Assembly (NCBI RefSeq): GCF_021271205.1
Contig: NZ_JAIWKS010000017.1
Location: 1-62,529, forward strand
Source: Pseudomonas uvaldensis
GTDB taxonomy: Bacteria; Pseudomonadota; Gammaproteobacteria; Pseudomonadales; Pseudomonadaceae
Direction: 5' to 3'
Length of the DNA stretch: 62,529 nt
In this document: positions 43,297 through 52,120 of the stretch, in pieces
How the letters are laid out: each line of letters opens with the position of its first letter
Position numbering within the stretch: the first letter of the stretch is position 1
Made by a program: the position numbers and the translations under genes
Notes under the pieces: generated by a model
What the model saw: only the letters and a program-made list of their open reading frames with translations
What the model was told of the DNA's origin: nothing
Databases searched by the model: none

Positions 43297-44286
43297 TCAG
43301 GCAGGGCGTTCCACCGTGACCCACCAGCGGGTCCGATAACGTATCTGCACCGCGAGTGTGCGCGGCAGCACGGCCAGCAGCTTGTCGGTATCCTGCAGGC
43401 GGAAGACGCCTGACAGCCGCAAGTCCGCAATCGACTCGGCGCAGTTGAGGTAACCCCGGCGGTAGCGCCCCACCTCGTTGAGAAAGTCTTCCAGGCGCAT
43501 GTTGCGTGTGACGATCAACCCGTCCGCCCAGGCGCCGGCATCCATGTCCAACGGCGGCGCAACGGTGGCCGTGGATGAAGTGATCAGGTAGCTCTGCCCT
43601 GCATTCACCTGGAGGGGATCCCCGTTGCTGTCAGCGTGCGAACGGATCACCACCCGGCCACTGCTGACGCTCAGACGCGTGCAGTCGCTGTCCTGGCGGA
43701 CGACGAAGCGGCCCTCGATGCCTTCGAACAGTCCCTGCCGGCTTCGTACCAGCAAGGGCCGTTCCGGATCTCGACCACAGGTGACCATGATTTCACCGCG
43801 TGCCAGGTTGATCAGGCGTTGGCGGGCGGTGTAGTCCAGATCGGCTGCGCTCTGGGTGTTGAGCTCCAGGCGCGTCCCATCCGGTAGCTGGAAACCCCGT
43901 CGCTCGCCAATGGTGGTGGCGAAATCGGCACTCCACGGCTGCCAGCCCAGGTCCTTGCCCAGCCACGCGGCGGAGCCCAGCAGCGCCACCCCCGAGAGCA
44001 ATTTCAGAGCCTGGCGGCGGTTGAGTCGCCGGGCGCTGTTTTCCAGGGTTTCGAGGGCAATATGAGCGCCGGGCACGGCCCTCAGGTTCGAGGTCAGTTC
44101 GCTGTGCAGCGATTGCACCCGTTGCCAGGCCAGTTCGTGTTCAGGATGAGTGGCGCGCCAGGCCTCGCACTGTTGATGCAGAGTGGGATGGGTGGCGTGG
44201 TTGCGCAGGCGCAGCACCCAGTTGATCGCCTGTTTGACCACTTGCTGCGAAGGGCCGCTACGACGGCCCACGGGTTCAGTTCTCAT
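43297..44286 (-). CDS. FecR-type anti-sigma/sensor protein
   Basis: The 329-residue protein has a cytoplasmic N-terminus that binds sigma (INWVLRLRNHATHPTLHQQC, WRATHPEHELAWQRVQ), one membrane segment (LLSGVALLGSAAWLG) and a periplasmic FecR domain (GERRGFQLPDGTRLELNTQS, DLDYTARQRLINLARGEIMV). The C-terminal STN-like region (LEDFLNEVGRYRRGYLNC) contacts the receptor. The start ATG 44286 lies inside the end of the sigma gene (11-base overlap), which couples translation. It signals receptor occupancy to the sigma factor. Confidence 0.92.
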   Translation of the reverse strand: MRTEPVGRRSGPSQQVVKQAINWVLRLRNHATHPTLHQQCEAWRATHPEHELAWQRVQSLHSELTSNLRAVPGAHIALETLENSARRLNRRQALKLLSGVALLGSAAWLGKDLGWQPWSADFATTIGERRGFQLPDGTRLELNTQSAADLDYTARQRLINLARGEIMVTCGRDPERPLLVRSRQGLFEGIEGRFVVRQDSDCTRLSVSSGRVVIRSHADSNGDPLQVNAGQSYLITSSTATVAPPLDMDAGAWADGLIVTRNMRLEDFLNEVGRYRRGYLNCAESIADLRLSGVFRLQDTDKLLAVLPRTLAVQIRYRTRWWVTVERPA

Positions 44287-44776
44287 AACGCAACACGTAA
44301 CAATGATACAGCGCATCAGCGACGTAACGTTCCACTGAGCGCAACGAAACGCCCATTTGCTCGGCGATCTGTTTGTAGGTCAGGCCTTCACACTGGGCCA
44401 GCAGAAATGCCCTGCGCACTTTGGGCTTGAGGCCTTCGAGCATCCTGGCGATGGCTTCGAGCAGTTCCAGGATCAACGCCTGGGCTTCGGCGCCGGGGGT
44501 TTCGGCTTCCGGCAGATGGGCGATGGTTTCGAGGTAGGCGCGCTCGATTTCTTCCCGTCGCCAGTGGTCGATGACGAGACCCTGGGCAATGGTGCGCAAA
44601 AAAGCTTTTGGGGCCTTGAGTTCCAGCCGTTCGGTGCGCTGCAGCAAGCGGACGAAGGTGTCCTGTGCCAGGTCTGCCGCGTCCGCGGCATTGCCAAGCC
44701 GGTTGCGCAACCATGCATGAAGCCAGCCGTGATGACTGCTGTAGAGCGCCTGTACTGCAAACTCGGGAGATGACAT
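44276..44776 (-). CDS. FecI-type ECF sigma factor
   Basis: The 166-residue iron-starvation sigma factor carries region 2 (LYSSHHGWLHAWLRNRLGN, AADLAQDTFVRLLQRTE, FLRTIAQGLVIDHWRR) and region 4 (LEGLKPKVRRAFLLAQCEGL, KQIAEQMGVSLRSVERYVA). It should transcribe the receptor gene when the STN-FecR signal arrives. ATG 44776 precedes the conserved region; a longer ORF to 44824 would overlap the Fur site. A candidate Fur box lies 28 bp upstream. Confidence 0.93.
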   Translation of the reverse strand: MSSPEFAVQALYSSHHGWLHAWLRNRLGNAADAADLAQDTFVRLLQRTERLELKAPKAFLRTIAQGLVIDHWRREEIERAYLETIAHLPEAETPGAEAQALILELLEAIARMLEGLKPKVRRAFLLAQCEGLTYKQIAEQMGVSLRSVERYVADALYHCYVLRYEN

Positions 44777-44803
44777 GAACGCGACGCCCTGGATGTCACA
44801 AAT

Positions 44804-44822
44804 GATAATAGGTCGCATTGTC
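44804..44822 (-). promoter_or_regulatory. Candidate Fur box upstream of the FecI-type sigma gene
   Basis: Read on the minus strand, GACAATGCGACCTATTATC matches 13 of 19 positions of the Fur consensus, with both outer hexamers nearly intact. It lies 28 bp before the sigma start, as expected for iron repression of a FecI-type gene. Confidence 0.6.
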
Positions 44823-45026
44823 ATCAGCGTTCAGGGAATTTGCAACCACCATTCGACTGGCATCCTTCCGTCGCCTGATGTTTGAAAGCCCTAATTTTTT
44901 TTGCGAACTGGCCGACAGAGAATCATGCGTGCACCAAAATGGAGCGGGTCAGCTCCCGCCCACGCTGTTACATGGAACGTTGCAACCCGGAATGCACCCC
45001 AACTCTTTGCATAAGAAGCCTCATCG

Positions 45027-46907
45027 ATGAATCTCAAGTTCAGCCATAAGATCCTGCTGGCCGCCTCTGGTGTAGTGGTGCTGGCGTTCGCGCTTTTCAC
45101 CCTCTACAACGATTACCTGCAGCGAAATACCATCGGCCGCAGCCTCGAATCTTCCATCGAGCAATCCGGCGAATTGACGGCCAGCAGCGTCCAGAACTGG
45201 ATGAGTGGGCGGGTACTGGTGCTGGAGAACCTCGCGCAGAACATTGCGCATCAAGGCGCCAATGCCGATCTGGCGGGGCTGGTGGATCAGCCGGCACTGA
45301 CATCGAACTTCCAGTTCACCTATGTGGGCCAGGCCAACGGTGTCTTCACCCAGCGCCCTGACGCAAAAATGCCCGACGGCTACGACCCGCGTCAGCGTCC
45401 CTGGTACAAACAGGCCGTGAGCGCCGACAAAACCATGCTCACCCCGCCCTATTCGGCGGCAGTCGGTGGCCTGGTGGTGACTATTGCCCTGCCGGTGAAG
45501 AAAAACGGCGAACTGCTCGGCGTCGTGGGCGGTGACCTGAGCCTCGACACCCTGGTGAAAATCATCAACTCGGTGGATTTCGGCGGGATCGGCCACGCAT
45601 TCCTGGTCAGCGGTGACGGTCAGGTGATCGTCAGCCCGGACAAGGACCAGGTGATGAAGAACCTCAAGGACATCTACCCTGGAACGCCGGTGCGCATCGA
45701 GAAAGGCATCCAGGAAGTCGAACTGAACGGGCAGGATCGCATCCTGTCGTTCACGCAGGTCGCGGGCCTGCCGAATGCGCAGTGGTACATCGGTCTGTCG
45801 ATCGATGAAGACAAGGCCTATGCCCCGCTGAGCCAGTTCCGCACTTCGGCCCTGATCGCGATGTTCGTTGCGGTGGCGGCCATTGCGCTGTTGCTGAGTC
45901 TGTTGATCCAGGTGTTGATGCGTCCGTTGACCGCCATGGGCCGCGCCATGCAGGACATTGCCCAGGGCGAGGGCGATCTGACCCGGCGTCTGGTGGTGCA
46001 CGGCAAGGACGAGTTCGCGGTGTTGGCGGGCTCGTTCAACCAGTTCGTCGAGCGGATCCACGCGTCGATCGCCGAGGTATCTTCTGCTACCCGGCAAGTG
46101 CACGACTTGTCGCAACGGGTGATGACGTCGTCCAACGCTTCGCTGGTGGGGTCGGATGAGCAAAGCGCGCGGACCAACAGCGTGGCGGCCGCCATCAACC
46201 AATTGGGCGCCGCCACCCAGGAAATCGCTCGCAATGCCGCTGACGCTTCGCAACACGCCAGCGGTGCCAGCGAGCAGGCGGACGATGGTCGTCAGGTGGT
46301 GGAAAAAACCATCCAGGCCATGACCGAACTGTCGCAGAAGATCAGCCTGTCGTGCACGCAGATCGAGACCCTGAACGCCAGCACCGACAACATCGGGCAC
46401 ATCCTGGATGTCATCAAGGGCATCTCCCAGCAAACCAACCTGCTGGCGCTGAACGCCGCCATCGAAGCGGCCCGTGCCGGTGAAGCCGGGCGTGGTTTTG
46501 CGGTGGTGGCCGATGAAGTGCGCAACCTGGCGCACCGTACCCAGGAATCGGCGGAGGAGATCCACAAGATGATCACCTCGCTTCAGGTGGGTTCCCGCGA
46601 AGCGGTGACCACGATGAACGCCAGCCAGGCCTCCAGCGCCGAAACCGTGGACGTCGCCAACCAGGCCGGCCTGCGGCTGGTCAGCGTGACGCAACGTATC
46701 GGTGAGATCGACGGCATGAACCAATCAGTCGCCGCGGCGACCGAAGAACAGACCTCCGTGGTGGAAACCCTCAACATGGACGTCAGCCACATCAATCTGT
46801 TGAACCAGCAAAGCGTCGCCAACCTCAATGAAACCCTCAAGGATTGCGATGCCTTGTCACAACAGGCCAATCGGCTGAAGCAGTTGGTGGACAGCTTCAA
46901 AATCTGA
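45027..46907 (+). CDS. Methyl-accepting chemotaxis protein with an amino-acid-type dCache domain
   Basis: The 626-residue chemoreceptor has two membrane segments (residues about 9-27 and 270-292) enclosing a dCache_1 sensor, then HAMP (RPLTAMGRAMQDIAQGEGDLT) and the signalling domain with the hairpin tip GISQQTNLLALNAAIEAARAGEAGRGFAVVADEVRNLA. The sensor shows Y, R, W, Y in DGYDPRQRPWYKQAV, a Tyr 15 residues later (PPYSAAV) and an Asp in GGDLSL. That order and spacing closely follow the amino-acid-binding motif of PctA-like receptors, so amino-acid taxis is likely. A strong hairpin follows the stop. Confidence 0.92.
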   Translation: MNLKFSHKILLAASGVVVLAFALFTLYNDYLQRNTIGRSLESSIEQSGELTASSVQNWMSGRVLVLENLAQNIAHQGANADLAGLVDQPALTSNFQFTYVGQANGVFTQRPDAKMPDGYDPRQRPWYKQAVSADKTMLTPPYSAAVGGLVVTIALPVKKNGELLGVVGGDLSLDTLVKIINSVDFGGIGHAFLVSGDGQVIVSPDKDQVMKNLKDIYPGTPVRIEKGIQEVELNGQDRILSFTQVAGLPNAQWYIGLSIDEDKAYAPLSQFRTSALIAMFVAVAAIALLLSLLIQVLMRPLTAMGRAMQDIAQGEGDLTRRLVVHGKDEFAVLAGSFNQFVERIHASIAEVSSATRQVHDLSQRVMTSSNASLVGSDEQSARTNSVAAAINQLGAATQEIARNAADASQHASGASEQADDGRQVVEKTIQAMTELSQKISLSCTQIETLNASTDNIGHILDVIKGISQQTNLLALNAAIEAARAGEAGRGFAVVADEVRNLAHRTQESAEEIHKMITSLQVGSREAVTTMNASQASSAETVDVANQAGLRLVSVTQRIGEIDGMNQSVAAATEEQTSVVETLNMDVSHINLLNQQSVANLNETLKDCDALSQQANRLKQLVDSFKI

Positions 46908-46918
46908 TGACCCACGGG

Positions 46919-46960
46919 AGCGGTCGGCCAGTTGGCATCGCTGCAAGCTGGCCGACCGCT
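46919..46960 (+). terminator. Hairpin after the chemoreceptor gene
   Basis: A perfect 13-bp inverted repeat, AGCGGTCGGCCAG / CTGGCCGACCGCT, with a 16-base loop starts 11 bp after the stop. Only TT follows, so Rho-independent action is uncertain. The right arm abuts a REP element. Confidence 0.7.
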
Positions 46961-47120
46961 TTCGCGAGCAAGCCCGCTCCCACACTGGGTTCCGGGGTGG
47001 ACCTGGAATCAGGGTTCTCCACCAGTCCCTGTGGGAGCGGGCTTGCTCGCGAAGGCGTCGGCATATTCAACATCACTGCGAGCCGATCCACCGTCATCGC
47101 GAGCAAGCTCAGCTCCCACA
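46960..47120. repeat. Cluster of three REP copies between the MCP gene and mgoD
   Basis: Three REP units occur: 46960-46984 (reverse), 47030-47057 (forward) and 47096-47120 (reverse, diverged with AGCTCAG in the head). The first two form a standard REPIN. The third overlaps the end of mgoD and supplies its stop codon. Confidence 0.88.
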
Positions 47121-47600
47121 AAGTATTAGCGATGGTCCGGCGAACTGCGCCTGCACATTCCCCATCGCCTCATCGGCGAAACCTTGCAGGAAGTCCCTGA
47201 AGCCCGATGGAGTGTGGGCGTCGGTGTGGTCGGCGATGATGGTCCAGGTGGCGCGGCAGCGGTGGTCCGCCAGCGGCTCGACGCGCATCGCCGCCCAGAG
47301 GTTGTCGATGCCCAGGGTGTTGTAGATCAGTGTCCAGGTCATGTGCATGGCCTGGTCGTCCCGGCTGTTGAGCTGTTCCACCACCAGGTTCTGCCCGTCG
47401 GTGAAGAACTTCTTGCGCAGGGACCTCACGCCCTCGCCAGTCATTTCGATGCGCGCCAGTGCCGGGATGAATTGGTCGAATCCGCCAAAATTACCCACCA
47501 ATTCCCAGACCCGAGCAGCATCGGCTGCCACTTCCACCGACGTTTCGACGTGGCAGGCCTGGGGATTTTTGATCAGGGTGTCGGGTTGAAATGCAGTCAT
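47109..47600 (-). CDS. mgoD: MgoD/PvfD-like SRPBCC (polyketide-cyclase-type) protein
   Basis: The 163-residue protein is a START/SRPBCC-fold member: HVETSVEVAADAARVWELVG, NFGGFDQFIPALARIEMTGE and a C-terminal helix HTPSGFRDFLQGFADEAMGN. It is last in the order haem-oxygenase-like, AurF-like, NRPS, cyclase-like, which is the mgoBCAD (P. syringae) and pvfABCD (P. entomophila) order. Its role in signal formation is not well defined. AAGGAG precedes ATG 47600. The last residues (LCGS) and the stop are encoded by a diverged REP copy, so the natural C-terminus may be a few residues different. Confidence 0.87.
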   Translation of the reverse strand: MTAFQPDTLIKNPQACHVETSVEVAADAARVWELVGNFGGFDQFIPALARIEMTGEGVRSLRKKFFTDGQNLVVEQLNSRDDQAMHMTWTLIYNTLGIDNLWAAMRVEPLADHRCRATWTIIADHTDAHTPSGFRDFLQGFADEAMGNVQAQFAGPSLILCGS

Positions 47601-47628
47601 GGTCTTGCTCCTTTTTGGATGGGGTGTT

Positions 47629-50600
47629 TCAGATGAAATCGATGGCCTTGAGGTAATCGGCGCCGCGTCGCAGCAGGGCCGGTGATTTTTCCGGGTAGCG
47701 GGCGCCCATCTGCCGTATCCCGGTCCGGGCGTTGTCGTGGCGGATCATCGAAATGTCGCCGATGTCCTCCTCGAATCCGTTGAGGTAGAAACCCAGCACG
47801 CCGAACAGCGCATTGTCGGGATCGACCCGGCCCAGCTGCCGCTGCCAGTCCGCCACGCTCACCAGCGAGAACTCCCGGCCGCTGTCGCGAAACGACGCCA
47901 CGTAAGCGTCCCAGCTCAAAGGCTCGGGGTTGTGCAGGTTGAATACCGCCTGGTTCGGTTGGTAGCGGCTGGCATGAAAGGCGATGAAACGAGCCAGGAA
48001 ATCCACGGGCATCAGGTCGAAATTGAGTGACAGGGCTGGCACCTGGCCCAGTTGGATCGAGCCCTTGAGCATCAGCATCAGGCGGTTTTTGTGGGGCTGG
48101 CAGACCCCCGTCAGGCTGTTGAAACTGATGTTGCCGGGGCGAAACAGATTGACCCGCACGCCCCGATCCCGGGCCCGTTGCAGGATCCGTTCACCGACCC
48201 ATTTGGACAGGTTGTAGCCATTCTTGATGTAGATGGGCGGTGTCGGTGCAGCGGGTTGCTCCAGCACCTGACCGTCGTCGCCCAACGCGCTGGAGGCCGA
48301 CAGGGTGGAGACGAAGTTGAAGATCTTCTTGCTGCGCCCTTCGCACAGACGCAGGCATTCGAAGATCGGCTCCACGTTGTCCCGCGCCAGCGACTCGTAA
48401 TCGAGGACGTGATTGACGTGGGCGGCGTTGTGCACCAGCGCGCCGAAGGTGCGGTCGATGCGAGTGTAGACGTCGTCCGGCAGGCCCAACTGCGGCAGGG
48501 TGATGTCAGCGGCGTAGACGCTGACCCGGCTCAGGTCCAGATGAGCCAGGCGATTGTCCTGCAGGGCCTGGGAGAAGCGTTGTGCCGCGCTTTGCCCGGC
48601 GGACTCACGCACCAGGCAGGCGACTTCGGTGGCGCCCCAGGCCAGCAAGGCCTCGACGATGTGCACGCCGAGAAAACTGTTGGCCCCCGTCACCACCACC
48701 TTGTGCACATCACCGATCTGACTGATGGGCAGCGGATCGATGTTGAGTTCGGCTTCGGCATCGATGAAAGCCTGTGGGCTGAGTACCGATACATCCGTTG
48801 TTTCGGGACCGTCGAGTAATTTCGCCAGGGTGACCAGCGTGGGCGCTTCGATGAAGCGATTGATCGACAGGCTGCGACCGAAAGCCTGGTGGATGTTCAG
48901 CAGCATCTGCGACAGCAGGATCGAATGCCCGCCCAGGTTGAAGAAGCTTTCATCGATGGCGATGTCTTCGGCGGGCAGCTCCAGCAGCTCGGCCCACAGC
49001 TGCTGCAACTGTGCTTGCAGCTGGTTTTGTGGCTGCCGGTGCTGACTATCGGACTGGACCTGCACCGACAGGGCGAGCAAGGCCCGGCGGTCGACCTTGC
49101 CGTTGCTGGTGTAGGGCAGGTTGGGTAGCTCGATGTAGGCACCAGGATGCATGTAGCCGGGCAGCATCCGTTGCACATGCTCGCGCAAGGCCTGGAGTGC
49201 GGCACCGGGTCGGTCTTCCTGCGGATGGACGAGGAACGCGAGGATCCGTCGACGTTCATCCACACCGACCGCGACCTGACGGAACAACTGGCTTTCCCGC
49301 AGGCAATGCTCGATTTCCTCCGGTTCGACCCGAAAGCCGCGGATCTTCACCTGGTTGTCGCGACGGCCGCACAGTTCGATACCGTGCTCGGTCCACTGGC
49401 CGATATCACCGGTGCGATAAACCCGTAGCGTGCGCTCGCCGGGCAGCGACAGGTCGAGATAGCGGCTGGCGGTCAGCGTCGAGTCATTCAGATAGCCCAG
49501 ACCGACACCAGGCCCGGCGATATAGAGTTCGCCCGGTGTACCTTCTGGGACCGGTTGCAGGTGTTCATCCAGGATCAGCACCCGACCGTTGGCAATGGGT
49601 ACCCCCAGGTTGCGGTTGTTGTCGCCACCGGTGAATTGTCGCGTGGTGGCAAGCACGGTGGTTTCCGTCGGGCCGTAAATGTTGTGAAACCGGCACTGTG
49701 GCGCCAGGCGCTCAATCACGAACGGCTCGCAGACATCCCCGCCGGTGATCAGGTGCGTCAGGCCCAGCGGCTCCTCCAGGGGCATCACGCTCAGCAGCGC
49801 GGGCGGCAGGAAGGCATGGGTGACTTGTCGTGAGCGGATCAGCTCGACCAGTTGTCGCGGATCGCGACGTTGGTCTTCGCCGGGCACCACCAGCAGCGCT
49901 CCCTGGATGAAAGTCGGCAGGATATCCAGCAGCGATGCGTCGAAGTTGATGGTGGAGAACTGCAACGCCCGGCTGTTGCGCTGCAACCCGACATGGTCGC
50001 CGTACCAGGCGCAGAAATGGCTAAGGTTACGATGACTGAGCAGCACACCCTTGGGTTGACCGGTGGTGCCCGAGGTATAGATCGCCACCGCCGGATCGTC
50101 GATGTCCACCCTGCGGCGGATCAGTGAGGCGGGGACATCCGGCCTGGCGGAGGGCAGCCGATGCACGTTCAGGGTGGGCACCGGGAGATCACCCAGGTCG
50201 GTGCTGCCGTCGTGCAGCAGCAGGTCGGCCCTGGCGTTCTCCAAGATGAAGCGTCGACGTTGCGCCGGGTGTTGCGGGTCCAGTGGCAGGTACACGGCGC
50301 CACAGCCCAGCACCGCCAGAATAGCCGCGTACAACTGCGCCGATTTTGGCAGGCACAGCGCAATCACCGTTTGAGGGCTAGGCTGATGAAGAGAGGGCTG
50401 GTGGGAGCGAGGCTTGTGGGAGCAAGGCTTGCCGGCGATGAACGATGGCTCGGTCTGGTTGGGTACCGCTGTGTCAGTATCGCGGGCAAGCCTTGCTCCC
50501 ACAGGCCTTGCGTCAACAGAGGCATGCGCCAACAGTTCCAGCATGGCGTGCTGCAACTTCAGCGCTTCGCTGCGCAAGGTTTTGTAGTCGGTCAGCTTGC

Positions 50601-51177
50601 CGTCGGCCCACAGCGCCGGTGACATGGGGTCATCGAGCATGCGTTGTTCGATGTCGTGCATCACCGGTACTTCGGCGGCGGCCAACAGCCACGGCACGGA
50701 GGCTCGATTGAGCCGGTGTTCGAAAGCCAGTGGCTCCAGTGCGTCGAGCCCATGTAAAGGCTGATCGACAACGTCGACATGGGGCGCCGGCCAGTGATCG
50801 AAGCAGGTAGCATCCCGGGATAGCTGACTGACCAGCCGAGCAGCGGTTTCGACCACTGTTGCCAGTGTATTCAGCCGCAAGGATTGACCGTTACCAAAGT
50901 TTTGCATGGCAACGGTTTCCTGGCATAGCAGGCGCTGGGCCCCGTCGTGGAACACCACGACGGGTTGCGGCAGCGCCTCGCCGGGCACCGTGCGCAATGC
51001 CACACGCACTTGAAGACAGGATCGGGCTTCAATGGCGCACTGCACCGTGCCGTCATCGATCAACAGGTCGACAGGTGATTGAGCATCCACGATCCCGTGA
51101 CCGTGCATTTCAAGTTCTCGGGCCAATTCGGCCATGGCCTGGCTTGTGCCAGGCACTGCAATTTCGAGGCGTCTCAT
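47629..51177 (-). CDS. mgoA: MgoA/PvfC-like NRPS: adenylation, carrier, thioester reductase
   Basis: This 1182-residue single-module synthetase has no condensation domain. After an N-terminal region of about 175 residues comes an adenylation domain (TSGTTGQPKG, GPTETTV, YRTGDIG, LPYTSNGKVDRR), a carrier domain with FFNLGGHSILLSQ (Ser near residue 752) and a reductase domain (VVTGANSFLGVHIVEALLAWG, YNLSKWVGER). It should activate one amino acid and release it as an aldehyde. The hand-read ten-residue specificity code is DALFIGIVLK, compatible with an aliphatic residue; related enzymes use Leu or Val. Residues about 225-260 are encoded by an inserted REP pair. GAGGAG precedes the start. Confidence 0.92.
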   Translation of the reverse strand: MRRLEIAVPGTSQAMAELARELEMHGHGIVDAQSPVDLLIDDGTVQCAIEARSCLQVRVALRTVPGEALPQPVVVFHDGAQRLLCQETVAMQNFGNGQSLRLNTLATVVETAARLVSQLSRDATCFDHWPAPHVDVVDQPLHGLDALEPLAFEHRLNRASVPWLLAAAEVPVMHDIEQRMLDDPMSPALWADGKLTDYKTLRSEALKLQHAMLELLAHASVDARPVGARLARDTDTAVPNQTEPSFIAGKPCSHKPRSHQPSLHQPSPQTVIALCLPKSAQLYAAILAVLGCGAVYLPLDPQHPAQRRRFILENARADLLLHDGSTDLGDLPVPTLNVHRLPSARPDVPASLIRRRVDIDDPAVAIYTSGTTGQPKGVLLSHRNLSHFCAWYGDHVGLQRNSRALQFSTINFDASLLDILPTFIQGALLVVPGEDQRRDPRQLVELIRSRQVTHAFLPPALLSVMPLEEPLGLTHLITGGDVCEPFVIERLAPQCRFHNIYGPTETTVLATTRQFTGGDNNRNLGVPIANGRVLILDEHLQPVPEGTPGELYIAGPGVGLGYLNDSTLTASRYLDLSLPGERTLRVYRTGDIGQWTEHGIELCGRRDNQVKIRGFRVEPEEIEHCLRESQLFRQVAVGVDERRRILAFLVHPQEDRPGAALQALREHVQRMLPGYMHPGAYIELPNLPYTSNGKVDRRALLALSVQVQSDSQHRQPQNQLQAQLQQLWAELLELPAEDIAIDESFFNLGGHSILLSQMLLNIHQAFGRSLSINRFIEAPTLVTLAKLLDGPETTDVSVLSPQAFIDAEAELNIDPLPISQIGDVHKVVVTGANSFLGVHIVEALLAWGATEVACLVRESAGQSAAQRFSQALQDNRLAHLDLSRVSVYAADITLPQLGLPDDVYTRIDRTFGALVHNAAHVNHVLDYESLARDNVEPIFECLRLCEGRSKKIFNFVSTLSASSALGDDGQVLEQPAAPTPPIYIKNGYNLSKWVGERILQRARDRGVRVNLFRPGNISFNSLTGVCQPHKNRLMLMLKGSIQLGQVPALSLNFDLMPVDFLARFIAFHASRYQPNQAVFNLHNPEPLSWDAYVASFRDSGREFSLVSVADWQRQLGRVDPDNALFGVLGFYLNGFEEDIGDISMIRHDNARTGIRQMGARYPEKSPALLRRGADYLKAIDFI
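50399..50503. repeat. REPIN inserted in frame within mgoA
   Basis: REP heads face each other: GTGGGAGCGAGGCTTGTGGG and a duplicate head at the left, GCAAGCCTTGCTCCCACA at the right. They encode Arg/Ser/His-rich sequence (PVGARLARD, GKPCSHKPRSHQPS) between the adenylation-domain segments LLAHAS and TVIALCLPKS. The reading frame stays open. Confidence 0.88.
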
Positions 51178-51187
51178 CGGGGGCTCC

Positions 51188-52120
51188 TCATGGGATCAGG
51201 TAATCGGCCAGCGCATCACGCACGCAGGGGGAGGCGAGCATCGAACTGCTGCGGAAAAATCGAGTGATGTTGCCCACCAGCGGGTGATAGCGATTGATGG
51301 GATAGGCCAGCGCGCTGGCTTCTTCGCGCAGCGACTGGCGCACCGATTCGTCGACGGGCAAGTGGGCGATCAGCTCGAAATCGAAGGCCTGCTGCAGGTC
51401 GCTCGCCAGGTACTGGGCGATGAAACCGGGCATCAGGCGCGCAATCGTCTCGCGGTCTTCTTCGCTAGCGGTGCGCCAGTACATCTGCACCAGACGCGTC
51501 CAGAACCCCGAGTGCCGACCCTCGTCCAGCAAGTGATCGGCCATCAACCCTTTGATCGACGCCTTGACCGAGTCGTCCCGGGCGAAGGCGGCTACTTCGT
51601 TGGTCACGGTGTTCTCGGCAATGGCGATGCAGATCAATTCGACGGCGCTGAGCAAGTGCTCCGGCGCCTGGGCCAGTGTCGCGGGGATGGCCCGGCTGAG
51701 TTCGATCTGTGTCGGCAATGGGATCGGTGCGATGCCGGTCATGTCGATGGTCTGCTGCATGAAATCCATTGCCACCAGCGCGTGATAATCCTCGTCCACC
51801 ACCACGGTCATCGCGTCGTAGCGACAGGCGAACGGGAACTCGATGCCGAAGCGATTCTTGGCGATGCGCCGGGCGGTGTGGTCCACCAGTTCGGTCTCGA
51901 AGATCACCACGTCGTTGATGAACTTGTAGAGGCTCTGCACCAGCGCAAAGTCGCGCAGTTGTGGGCAGTGGCTGAGAAAGGTCTGGCTGTGCACCAGTGG
52001 TTGGCGACTCATCGGGAAAATCAGCTTGTCGTCGTTTTCGACACGGCGCCGTGGGCGGGTGCGGATCGTGGCGCGGCTTTCCCAGGTGTCGGCGAAAGAT
52101 TGGTATTGGATGGCGTTCAT
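51188..52120 (-). CDS. mgoC: MgoC/PvfB-like di-iron N-oxygenase (AurF family)
   Basis: The 310-residue protein is a di-iron N-oxygenase like AurF. All seven AurF metal ligands can be placed with matching spacing: E75, E110 and H113 (DEDYH), E169, H196, and E200 and H203 (DEGRH). In mgo/pvf systems it oxidises nitrogen on the way to an N-nitroso or N-oxide/diazeniumdiolate signal. Its ATG at 52120 overlaps the mgoB stop (ATGA), and the longer ORF start at 52171 would lie inside mgoB. mgoA begins 10 bp after its stop. Confidence 0.92.
   Translation of the reverse strand: MNAIQYQSFADTWESRATIRTRPRRRVENDDKLIFPMSRQPLVHSQTFLSHCPQLRDFALVQSLYKFINDVVIFETELVDHTARRIAKNRFGIEFPFACRYDAMTVVVDEDYHALVAMDFMQQTIDMTGIAPIPLPTQIELSRAIPATLAQAPEHLLSAVELICIAIAENTVTNEVAAFARDDSVKASIKGLMADHLLDEGRHSGFWTRLVQMYWRTASEEDRETIARLMPGFIAQYLASDLQQAFDFELIAHLPVDESVRQSLREEASALAYPINRYHPLVGNITRFFRSSSMLASPCVRDALADYLIP

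Noticed and set aside
47629..51177. MgoA as a broken NRPS lacking its condensation domain
   Set aside because: A-T-reductase without condensation is the normal layout of MgoA/PvfC-type enzymes.
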